Positions 1 through 5,741 of a stretch of DNA of 6,174 nucleotides are shown here, one piece after another; position 1 is the first letter of the stretch, and the number at the start of each line of letters is the position of its first letter. The position numbers and the translations under genes are program-made. The DNA lies in the NCBI GenBank assembly GCA_029261305.1, contig JAJDBO010000082.1, forward strand, positions 1 through 6,174, read 5' to 3'. A model generated the notes under the pieces. That model did no database searches, had not been told where the DNA came from, and worked only from the letters and a program-made list of their open reading frames with translations. Origin of the DNA: Nitrospirales bacterium. GTDB lineage: Bacteria; Nitrospirota; Nitrospiria; Nitrospirales; UBA8639.

Positions 1-602
1 TTGATACTTTCTCGCGAAGCCCCCACCATGGCGCCAAGATCCTGTTGGTAAAGCGGGAGGTCAATGGAAAGGCCTAAGGCTGTCTTTCGGCCAAAGGTTC
101 CCGCGAGGACGAGCAACCGTTTGGCCAGCCGAGGCCCGAGATTCAAGAACACAATGTCTTCCAGTAAATCACTCGTGTGTTCCAGTCGCACCGCTAGTGT
201 TCGGGTAAGATAAAATACAATCTCAGGATGTTGAACCATCAACGAAAAAAGAACGGTACGTGTGAGAGCGACAACCGTGGCTGGTTCTAAAGCTGTCACC
301 GTCATGGTCCCAGGATTGCCTGTCAGGACCGGAACTTCCCCTACTAAACAGCCAGGCCCGAGGATGTTAAAAATCACTTCCTTCCCATCCACCGATGGAG
401 AGCTCATCTGCACTCGCCCCTTAAAGATGACGTACGCCTCATATTGGTCTTCTCCTTTGTAGGACAATACCTGTTTCGTTTTGAGATGCAGAAGCCGGCC
501 ATGGGTGAGAAACAATTCACACAAGGTCTGCCCCTCCTCGGTGGAGGCCGAATTGAATTCTACCTCTATTTGTGTACAGACATTTGGAAGTGCGGTAATC
601 AT
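1..602 (-). CDS. Crp/Fnr-family transcriptional regulator, 3' end beyond window
   Basis: Reading the minus strand from the ATG at 602-600 gives 200 codons plus two bases with no stop, so the gene continues past the left edge. Residues about 28-118 form a cyclic-nucleotide-binding-type beta barrel, with YVIFKGRVQM, then FNILGPGCLVGEVPVLTG and VTALEPATVVAL. Residues about 120-152 fit the long dimerisation helix. YQQDLGAMVGASRESI (185-200) is the start of the Crp-type helix-turn-helix. About 25-40 residues should be missing. In the ligand pocket the Gly-Glu of CRP is kept (88-89), but the Arg-Ser pair that binds the cAMP phosphate is replaced by GTM, so cAMP is unlikely to be the ligand. There are no Fnr-type N-terminal cysteines. 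No clear Shine-Dalgarno precedes the ATG; an in-frame TTG at 608-606 is the only nearby alternative before a stop. The family call is firm; target genes cannot be told. Confidence 0.93.
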   Translation of the reverse strand, partial: MITALPNVCTQIEVEFNSASTEEGQTLCELFLTHGRLLHLKTKQVLSYKGEDQYEAYVIFKGRVQMSSPSVDGKEVIFNILGPGCLVGEVPVLTGNPGTMTVTALEPATVVALTRTVLFSLMVQHPEIVFYLTRTLAVRLEHTSDLLEDIVFLNLGPRLAKRLLVLAGTFGRKTALGLSIDLPLYQQDLGAMVGASRESI

Positions 603-1157
603 GATCAAATCTCATGTTAGTTCTTAGGATCAATTCGAAGAGATCTTTTCCTTTCAGTTCTCGAGTAATTCTAATGTCCCACCGAATGTTGTGACAAAGA
701 ATAACCAAATCTTCAGTAATGATTCCTTTGCTCTACCGTATTAAGAACTCCTTTAGGGCCCTTGCACGAATTGACTGAATTATTATGAACAAAGGAACTT
801 CAAGCACTGTTGATCTTTAACTTCTATTGAGCTTTCGAATTTCCATCAATTAGTCGTGCAGTCTTCCCAAAAGGTTCAGCCCATAACCAAATTTTATATC
901 TGAGTTTTCGCTTAAGTGGAACGCGAATTATTTTTTATTGCCTGGACGGGGAAGACCAATCGAATATCCCAATGACATTTCAGAGTTATAGATAGCCGAT
1001 TTTCGTTGTCAGGTCGTATTGCAGTAGAGTTTAAAGGGAAGGCTTCAAAGGAGGAGCGGGATTTTTCAACAGGCAGAGGATTAGTGTCCGACCATCATGA
1101 AAGTGGTAAGAATTCGTATTCCACTAAAGCTTTCGAAACTCGCGTTCTTTCAACTTG
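603..1157. other. Intergenic region between the Crp/Fnr and caspase genes
   Basis: This 555-base AT-rich stretch lies downstream of the caspase gene and upstream of the Crp/Fnr gene, both on the minus strand. Apart from the promoter at 668-697 I see no convincing gene. There is no GC-rich hairpin with a T-tract after the caspase stop. The only folded element close to it is an imperfect inverted repeat at 1101-1124 with AGTGG/CCACT arms. AAAGGAGG at 1046-1053 (plus) looks like a ribosome binding site but no usable start codon follows at a proper distance. A small palindrome AGGGCCCT lies near 755-762. I recognise no RNA gene here. Confidence 0.6.
668..697 (-). promoter_or_regulatory. Sigma-70-type promoter for the Crp/Fnr gene
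   Basis: On the minus strand TTGTCA (697-692) is followed after 18 bases by TAGAAT (673-668). Each hexamer matches consensus at five of six positions. Transcription would start near 661, leaving a leader of about 58 bases before the ATG at 602. The -35 sits in a small palindrome, TTGTcACAA. Prediction by eye only. Confidence 0.5.
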
Positions 1158-3374
1158 TCATCTTGGTTGAATTCTGACACCCAAAGATATTGCTGTCCAA
1201 TCAGGAGTTGGATCGTGAGCTAAACCTTTCAGGGCTAAAAACTCCCTGACTCCCTTTGAGGCGGGTGAAAGTTTGGTTTGGGCAGAATCGTGCGCCCCAT
1301 TTTTTAAAGATTTTTCCAACTCCTCATCAGGAACCGTAACAATACCCCTCGTCAGTGCACCCATAAGATCCCCACGCAATTTTCGAAATCCTCTTATGAC
1401 GGATCTGGAAGCAGGTCCCCCACCTCGGGTCGCGGTTAACCTTTTCAAATTTACAGATTTTAGTTGATCTCGAATTTTCTGTGCGATTTCTCTGTCAGTT
1501 GTAGCAAAGATTTTAATAGTATCCGCGCCTGCTGGCGCAGCAAAATCCCAGTGAAATCCCGCTTTGTTCCTTTTCCCAAGTGAGTCAGGAATTAAGATTG
1601 GTTTCCCCTTTTTGATGAATCCATCTGGATAAAATGTGGTCTTTTGATAATTATTCGGGAACAATACATTAATAGTCCCTTCTGCATCGATATCAACAAT
1701 GGTCACATAACAATCCACATTCGGTTGTAGTTCTATCTGTAAGCTGTTTAATGGTGACCGTGCCTCACCCTCTTGACGGAAATATACCTTAAAGTCTTCA
1801 AGGGGAGTCGCATTCCTAAATGATTCCATGAATTGATTGGCGGGTTGCACGATCCGAGCGTTAAGGGCAATCTGAGTTGATGGATTTTCAAGAGCCAACA
1901 ATTGATTGACATATAAGGAACGAGTCAAGAATTTGGTGAGTTGATTGGGCAAAGCCTCATCCTGACTTTTCGAAAACACTGCAACATCTTCTAAACCATC
2001 TCCACTGAGTACACGGATTTGACCATTCTTCATATCAATGACGTACTGCGTTGCTTCACCCGATTGTACAACTTCCAATTGGGGCAATCCCTGACCTAAA
2101 GACTCCTCCAGTTGAATTTTTTGATGAGGCGAAACATCTCGGAATTGCACTCGAACCTTTCCGGTTCCTGGAGGTTTGGCCAAAACAATGGCTTTGGAAT
2201 AATTTGGAATCGACACTCCTTGAGGTTCCACACGTATTATCGCGTCTAATCCCTGTCGTGTAATTGTCATACCAAAGGCCAAAGCTTTCTCTGGAGTAAA
2301 ATTTTTCGTATTCGGGGGATAAAGAGCCCATACTGTTCCACGCCCTCCCACGCGGCCGCCCCCAAGCAGACGTGGATTTCTTATGCCCTCGGAATCAACC
2401 TTGAACCACGGTATTTGGGTTTTATGTTCTGGTTCTCCTAAATCTTGGGGTTCAGAAGAGCGAATGGGGAATAACGGTTGATGAAGGCGTCCTTGTGGCG
2501 CCTCCAATTGCGGCTCAGGCATAAAGCTTCGCCCTAAATCATTTCTTAACTCTCCCAATTCCGCTTGCAGTTTTCCAAACAGGACTTGAGGAGTGACATT
2601 TAAGGGGGTGGAAATCAGACTCTGAAAAAGAGCGTAGGTAAAGAACCCGTGATAATTTCCATGAATTGGCCCATCAAGTGCGGGTTGGTTTGAAGCAGCA
2701 CCTGTCATGAGCACATACTTTTGTGACTGTAACGGAACCATTCCCCGCATTTGAGGAACAAGGTTTTGGTAAAGAGTCAGTCGGGTATCGGGAGGAACAG
2801 ACCGTGTTTGGATAGCCACCCCACGTGTGACCGTACCTGAGTGGCATGAATCAAAGACTAAGACCGCGTTGGGTGTTTTGAGCCTACTAAAAATTTTGTC
2901 TAGTTCGTCATCCGTAATATCTGCGATCCCTTTGGTTCGGCCATCGGCGGGAACGATAGTCTCATCTAATTGATCGTCCGTTTCATCTCCGTTCAAATCT
3001 TGGACTTGTGATCCATGTCCTGAATAATGGAAATAAATTAAATCATTCTCGCCTGCCTCTTTTACGAGCCGGTTCAAGGCCTGGAGAATACCAGCGCGAG
3101 TGGCTGCTGAATCTGTAAGGACCTCCACATTATTCGGTGAGAACCCAAACCGATCGATCAGGATATGCCGAATCAGGGTGATATCATTATTTGCACCAGG
3201 GAGGTCTGGTAAAACCTGATAGTCTCCAATGCCAATAAGAAGGGCTCGTTGTGTTTGGGGCTCTTGAATTCGATCTCGCATCGACGCAGAAATCGTAGGC
3301 AAGCCACTACCGCAAAAATGTTCTGCCAATAGAAGGACAGCCATAATCCACAAACATTTTGGGATTATGCTCAT
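1158..3374 (-). CDS. Exported caspase-like peptidase (C14, metacaspase type) with DUF4384-like C-terminal domain
   Basis: The 738-residue protein begins with a signal peptide (K6, then hydrophobic residues about 8-20; cleavage probably before residue 32, no lipobox), so it should act outside the cytoplasm. Residues about 41-300 are a caspase-fold domain. RALLIGIGDY opens the first strand, YFHYSGHGSQ gives catalytic His120, and VLVFDSCHSG gives catalytic Cys177. An acidic loop follows the His (DLNGDETDDQLDE, then VPADG), as in calcium-dependent metacaspases, which cut after Arg or Lys. HGFFTYALFQSLI (242-254) is the p10-like part. Residues about 300-520 match nothing I can name and include a Gly-rich stretch at 338-346. 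Residues about 525-630 resemble DUF4384 (LQIELQPNVDCYVTIVDIDA, then LFPNNYQ), often seen with bacterial caspases. The tail 636-676 is basic. AAGGTGA four bases before the ATG supports this start. It is divergent from the ECF sigma gene. Both catalytic residues are present, so it is probably active; the substrate is unknown. Confidence 0.93.
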   Translation of the reverse strand: MSIIPKCLWIMAVLLLAEHFCGSGLPTISASMRDRIQEPQTQRALLIGIGDYQVLPDLPGANNDITLIRHILIDRFGFSPNNVEVLTDSAATRAGILQALNRLVKEAGENDLIYFHYSGHGSQVQDLNGDETDDQLDETIVPADGRTKGIADITDDELDKIFSRLKTPNAVLVFDSCHSGTVTRGVAIQTRSVPPDTRLTLYQNLVPQMRGMVPLQSQKYVLMTGAASNQPALDGPIHGNYHGFFTYALFQSLISTPLNVTPQVLFGKLQAELGELRNDLGRSFMPEPQLEAPQGRLHQPLFPIRSSEPQDLGEPEHKTQIPWFKVDSEGIRNPRLLGGGRVGGRGTVWALYPPNTKNFTPEKALAFGMTITRQGLDAIIRVEPQGVSIPNYSKAIVLAKPPGTGKVRVQFRDVSPHQKIQLEESLGQGLPQLEVVQSGEATQYVIDMKNGQIRVLSGDGLEDVAVFSKSQDEALPNQLTKFLTRSLYVNQLLALENPSTQIALNARIVQPANQFMESFRNATPLEDFKVYFRQEGEARSPLNSLQIELQPNVDCYVTIVDIDAEGTINVLFPNNYQKTTFYPDGFIKKGKPILIPDSLGKRNKAGFHWDFAAPAGADTIKIFATTDREIAQKIRDQLKSVNLKRLTATRGGGPASRSVIRGFRKLRGDLMGALTRGIVTVPDEELEKSLKNGAHDSAQTKLSPASKGVREFLALKGLAHDPTPDWTAISLGVRIQPR

Positions 3375-3378
3375 GATC

Positions 3379-3385
3379 TCACCTT
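3379..3385 (-). promoter_or_regulatory. Ribosome binding site of the caspase gene
   Basis: AAGGTGA on the minus strand lies four bases upstream of the ATG at 3374 and fixes the start that includes the signal peptide. The ten bases TAAGGTGAGA occur again on the same strand at 3672-3663, ahead of a tiny ORF. Confidence 0.6.
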
Positions 3386-3469
3386 AATCTGAATTTCTGT
3401 CAATCTGAATCCCCATTTTTTTCAATAGAATTATTTTCCACTGTACTTGATCTTCCCTCGTTCCTATTC

Positions 3470-3499
3470 ACTATCCCACGTCATTTAAACCATCTTCAA
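3470..3499 (-). promoter_or_regulatory. Possible sigma-70-type promoter for the caspase gene
   Basis: On the minus strand TTGAAG (3499-3494) and GATAGT (3475-3470) are 18 bases apart, each matching four of six consensus positions. A start near 3463 would leave a leader of about 90 bases. This is the best pair I found upstream of the caspase gene, but it is weak; an ECF-type promoter read by the neighbouring sigma factor is equally possible and was not identified. Confidence 0.25.
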
Positions 3500-3797
3500 T
3501 GAAGGGCTCAAAAACATGCACTCACCATTTTCAAAATTTTTTGGATAAAGCCAAAGGTATTTGGTCCTCTCCATTAAGTCGATATATTTTTAAATTGGTT
3601 CAAAGCTCATCTTGATATTTATTCAAAAACCCTTTTCTGATACCAAGCAACAACATAACACCTCTCACCTTAGGGGTGGCTTAGCCTTTAGTGCTCTCCC
3701 CCCTTATGCAGTTGATAAAATAAGGCATTGAAAGGAGGAAGAATAGTTTGAACACCTTGAACAAATTGGATTCTAAGCAAAAGTCTCTTTGAAACTC

Positions 3798-3803
3798 TAT
3801 AAT
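3798..3803 (+). promoter_or_regulatory. Possible -10 element of the sigma/anti-sigma operon
   Basis: A perfect TATAAT lies about 100 bases upstream of the sigma gene. No sequence close to TTGACA stands 15-19 bases before it, so it would need an activator or another recognition mode. A second candidate, TATAGT at 3856-3861, likewise lacks a -35. The inverted repeat TGGGG (3804-3808 region) / CCCCA (3817-3821 region) covers the expected start site and could be an operator. Confidence 0.25.
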
Positions 3804-3905
3804 TGGGGCCAACAGACCCCATTTTGGGATACAGCTTTTCGTGGCCCAAAAGTAGTATAGTCTTCTGGCTGCAGGAATCTCTTATCCACTTTGAACTTTT
3901 TGGCT

Positions 3906-4490
3906 ATGAGCTCGACACACAATCAGGAAGAAAGCGACAAGGAGCTAGTTGAGAAGACGGCTAGGGGGGATATGGAAGCGTATGAAACCCTTTACCGACG
4001 ATTTGAAACCAAAATATTTCACTACCTACTTTCTGCAATTTATGATGAAACAACCGCCGAAGATCTTCTTGCAGAAGTTATGGTCGCAGTCTGGAAGGGT
4101 GCCAAAAATTTTAAAGGGGACTCTCAAGTATCCACATGGATTTTCGGAATTGCCAGGCACAAAATGCTGGACGGAATTCGGAGTCGTACCCGAAATAGAA
4201 ACGAGAATGTCACGATAGATGAGGCTATGGAATTAATAGATCCAGAGAAAAACCCGGAGGGCAAAGCGGAACAACAGGCGGAAGCAGACATCGTAAAGAA
4301 AGCCATGGGGACACTATCCTCAGAGCACAGAGAAGTCTTATTTCTGGCCTTTTATGAAGAGCTTCCCTACCAAGAAATTGCTGAACGCATAGAGGCACCT
4401 CTTAATACCGTAAAAACGCGTGTGTATTATGCTAAGCAACAACTCAAACGAGCATTACAACAATCTGATTTAACCGAGAACCCAACATGA
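3906..4490 (+). CDS. ECF-type RNA polymerase sigma factor (sigma-70 family)
   Basis: The 194-residue protein directs core RNA polymerase to a dedicated set of promoters, usually on an envelope or stress signal. It has the two-domain ECF layout and no sigma region 1 or 3. Counting from the ATG at 3906, sigma-2 spans about residues 24-92 (ELVEKTARGDMEAYETLYRR, then AEDLLAEVMVAVWKG and STWIFGIARHKMLDGIR). The linker 95-133 is charged. Sigma-4 spans about 134-184 (LSSEHREVLFLAFYEELPYQ, then EIAERIEAPLNTVKTRVYYA as the DNA-reading helix-turn-helix). The frame opens at a TTG at 3891, five codons earlier, behind an AGGA that lies 14 bases upstream and is too far for good use. I chose the ATG, though neither start has a strong ribosome binding site. 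The stop overlaps the next start as ATGA, the usual pairing with a cognate anti-sigma factor. The promoters it reads cannot be told from this window. Confidence 0.95.
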   Translation: MSSTHNQEESDKELVEKTARGDMEAYETLYRRFETKIFHYLLSAIYDETTAEDLLAEVMVAVWKGAKNFKGDSQVSTWIFGIARHKMLDGIRSRTRNRNENVTIDEAMELIDPEKNPEGKAEQQAEADIVKKAMGTLSSEHREVLFLAFYEELPYQEIAERIEAPLNTVKTRVYYAKQQLKRALQQSDLTENPT

Positions 4491-5209
4491 CGGAACAATC
4501 CAACATATCTGATTCTTATCATCCGACCGCCATTCTATTACCATTTTATCTGAATGGGACTCTTTCCGATCAAGAACGCCAAGAGGTGGAAACCCATTTA
4601 GAGGAATGCCAAGACTGCAAACAGGAATTGGAGATGATGCAGGAATTACATTCCGACGTGAAAACCTACTATTCGCAACTCCCGCAACCTTCGCCTAACG
4701 TATTTAGCAGGGTGAAAGCTCAAATCGAACAAGAAGCCGCCGCCGGAAGCGGAGCATCAGTTGGGGTTAGGCATGATTCAAGACTCACGTTCGGCACCCA
4801 CCTACAAGAGTTTCTCCAATCAGTTTTTGCTACAAAATGGGCACCAGCATTGGCCATGAGTATTATTGTGGGTCAAGCGGGTCTCCTAATGTGGAACATT
4901 ACAAGCGGTCCCATGGGACCCCATGAACCTGCCGTTGGACCAGTTATTGAGCGTTCTGTTCCCCCAGCCAAACTTCAGGCAGTTCCATCCCAAATAGAAA
5001 TCGCGTTTCAAGACCAGACGTCCGAAAAAGAAATCCGCGAGATTATTCGCAGCCAACACGCACGAATCGTCGATGGCCCCACAGTTGATGGACGCTATAC
5101 AATTGAAGTCCTTGAGGGTGATTCAGCCCGCCTGGGAGAAATCGTCAAGGAACTAACGCAACAAAAAACCGTGAGGTTGGCTATCCAGGCAACCCAGCCT
5201 AACCCATAA
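4487..5209 (+). CDS. Membrane-anchored zinc-finger anti-sigma factor
   Basis: This 240-residue protein should bind and silence the ECF sigma factor encoded just upstream; the ATGA overlap implies translational coupling. Residues about 8-55 are a zf-HC2/ZAS anti-sigma domain, with H12 and the motif H37-x3-C41-x2-C44 inside VETHLEECQDCKQELE. Residues about 117-138 (WAPALAMSIIVGQAGLLMW) form a single membrane span, placing the zinc finger in the cytoplasm and residues about 140-240 outside. A proline- and glycine-rich linker (141-167) leads to a small alpha/beta domain at about 168-235, with IEIAFQDQTSEKEIREIIR, ARIVDGPTVDGRYTIEV and a final KTVRLAI strand. From memory of family patterns this resembles the propeptide-like domains of subtilases that also occur on some anti-sigma factors. 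Release of the sigma factor would then depend on cleavage of this outside domain or on binding to it. The anti-sigma role is firm; the sensor domain assignment is inference. Confidence 0.9.
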   Translation: MTEQSNISDSYHPTAILLPFYLNGTLSDQERQEVETHLEECQDCKQELEMMQELHSDVKTYYSQLPQPSPNVFSRVKAQIEQEAAAGSGASVGVRHDSRLTFGTHLQEFLQSVFATKWAPALAMSIIVGQAGLLMWNITSGPMGPHEPAVGPVIERSVPPAKLQAVPSQIEIAFQDQTSEKEIREIIRSQHARIVDGPTVDGRYTIEVLEGDSARLGEIVKELTQQKTVRLAIQATQPNP

Positions 5210-5508
5210 CCTCAACTCTTCTTTATTCTGATTTTCCACACAACACTTAACAGAGAGCTTAGATTGCCATATGACTTAATCAAACGATTGACTCCAAACG
5301 GATTTGGGAGTGTGGTTGAGATGTGATTTTTCAGGGATTCACTTTAACCCACCCAAGTGGGCAGACCCTCACCAAAAAATTGGAGCCCGGTCTTGGAATG
5401 GCAAATCAAGACCTCTATTTCGCTTGGCCATACCTTGATTCTTTTTGTTATGCCAGCGAGTGTGGGTAGATCCGTAAAAGAAAGTATTAAATCTTGGGCA
5501 AATAAACA
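5210..5508. other. Intergenic region after the anti-sigma gene
   Basis: No convincing gene is present in these 299 bases. There are two hairpins. CCCAC/GTGGG with a four-base loop lies at 5348-5361. GGTCTTG/CAAGACC with an 11-base loop lies at 5389-5413 and is followed by only a short T-containing stretch, so it is at best a weak terminator for the sigma/anti-sigma operon. The strong inverted repeat at 5509-5543 would stop any read-through. Confidence 0.55.
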
Positions 5509-5543
5509 AAAAGGCCTTGTCGTTTAAAACGACAAGGCCTTTT
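5509..5543. terminator. Bidirectional intrinsic terminator
   Basis: A perfect 17-base inverted repeat around one central base (AAAAGGCCTTGTCGTTT, mirrored as AAACGACAAGGCCTTTT) has an A-tract on the left and T-tract on the right, so it forms a hairpin with a U-run in both directions. On the minus strand it begins 21 bases after the tRNA 3' end and runs into TTTTTGTTTATT, making it the tRNA terminator. On the plus strand it can end read-through from the sigma/anti-sigma operon. Confidence 0.9.
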
Positions 5544-5564
5544 AATTTTGAACCATTTCTTTTT

Positions 5565-5641
<77 letters not shown>

Positions 5642-5646
5642 GAGGG

Positions 5647-5676
5647 ATAGTAGCTAAGCGATAGGAGTGAAGTCAA
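5647..5676 (-). promoter_or_regulatory. Sigma-70-type promoter of the tRNA-fMet gene
   Basis: On the minus strand TTGACT (5676-5671) is followed after 18 bases by TACTAT (5652-5647). The expected start lies only a few bases before the mature tRNA 5' end at 5641, so the precursor would have almost no 5' leader. Confidence 0.6.
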
Positions 5677-5741
5677 ATCATTAACTAAGTGAAATTACGT
5701 CTTCACAGCTGAGGGTTCCGTTGTGCTATGTTTCAGGCATT

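Larger units (their letters stand above)
3375..3890. other. Divergent intergenic region between caspase and ECF sigma genes
   Basis: This 516-base AT-rich spacer must carry the control regions of both transcription units. It holds a possible caspase promoter (3470-3499), a perfect TATAAT (3798-3803, plus) without a recognisable -35, and a TATAGT (3856-3861, plus), also without one. Two tiny ORFs with good ribosome binding sites point away from each other: 3656-3600 on the minus strand (18 codons) and 3748-3792 on the plus strand (14 codons from TTG, behind AAAGGAGG at 3731-3738). An inverted repeat TGGGG/CCCCA lies just after the TATAAT. TTGAAC occurs three times on the plus strand (3748, 3757, 3891). 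Small inverted repeats at 3666-3686 include GGCTtAGCC. No full-sized gene is present. Confidence 0.6.

Noticed and set aside
262..462. 66-codon plus-strand ORF
   Set aside because: It is antisense to the Crp/Fnr ligand-binding domain, which has clear family motifs.
517..708. 63-codon minus-strand ORF overlapping the Crp/Fnr start
   Set aside because: It covers the promoter and the first codons of the Crp/Fnr gene in another frame, shows no family features, and has no ribosome binding site.
1097..1177. 26-codon plus-strand ORF overlapping the caspase stop
   Set aside because: Its AGAGGA lies about 18 bases before the ATG, too far for a ribosome binding site, and the peptide has no recognisable feature.
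2051..2331. Plus (2051-2263) and minus (2056-2331) ORFs inside the caspase gene
   Set aside because: Both are other-frame shadows of the caspase coding sequence, which is continuous and has recognisable domains.
3398..3403. Perfect TTGACA on the minus strand just upstream of the caspase start
   Set aside because: At 17 bases the -10 position would be GAGATC, next to the start codon, so it cannot serve as a normal promoter.
3891..3905. GAACTT at the sigma gene start as an ECF -35 for autoregulation
   Set aside because: The resulting transcript would begin inside the coding region, and no matching -10 is present.
5398..5469. 23-codon plus-strand ORF between the anti-sigma gene and the tRNA
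   Set aside because: No ribosome binding site of note, and its start overlaps the loop of a hairpin; most likely chance.
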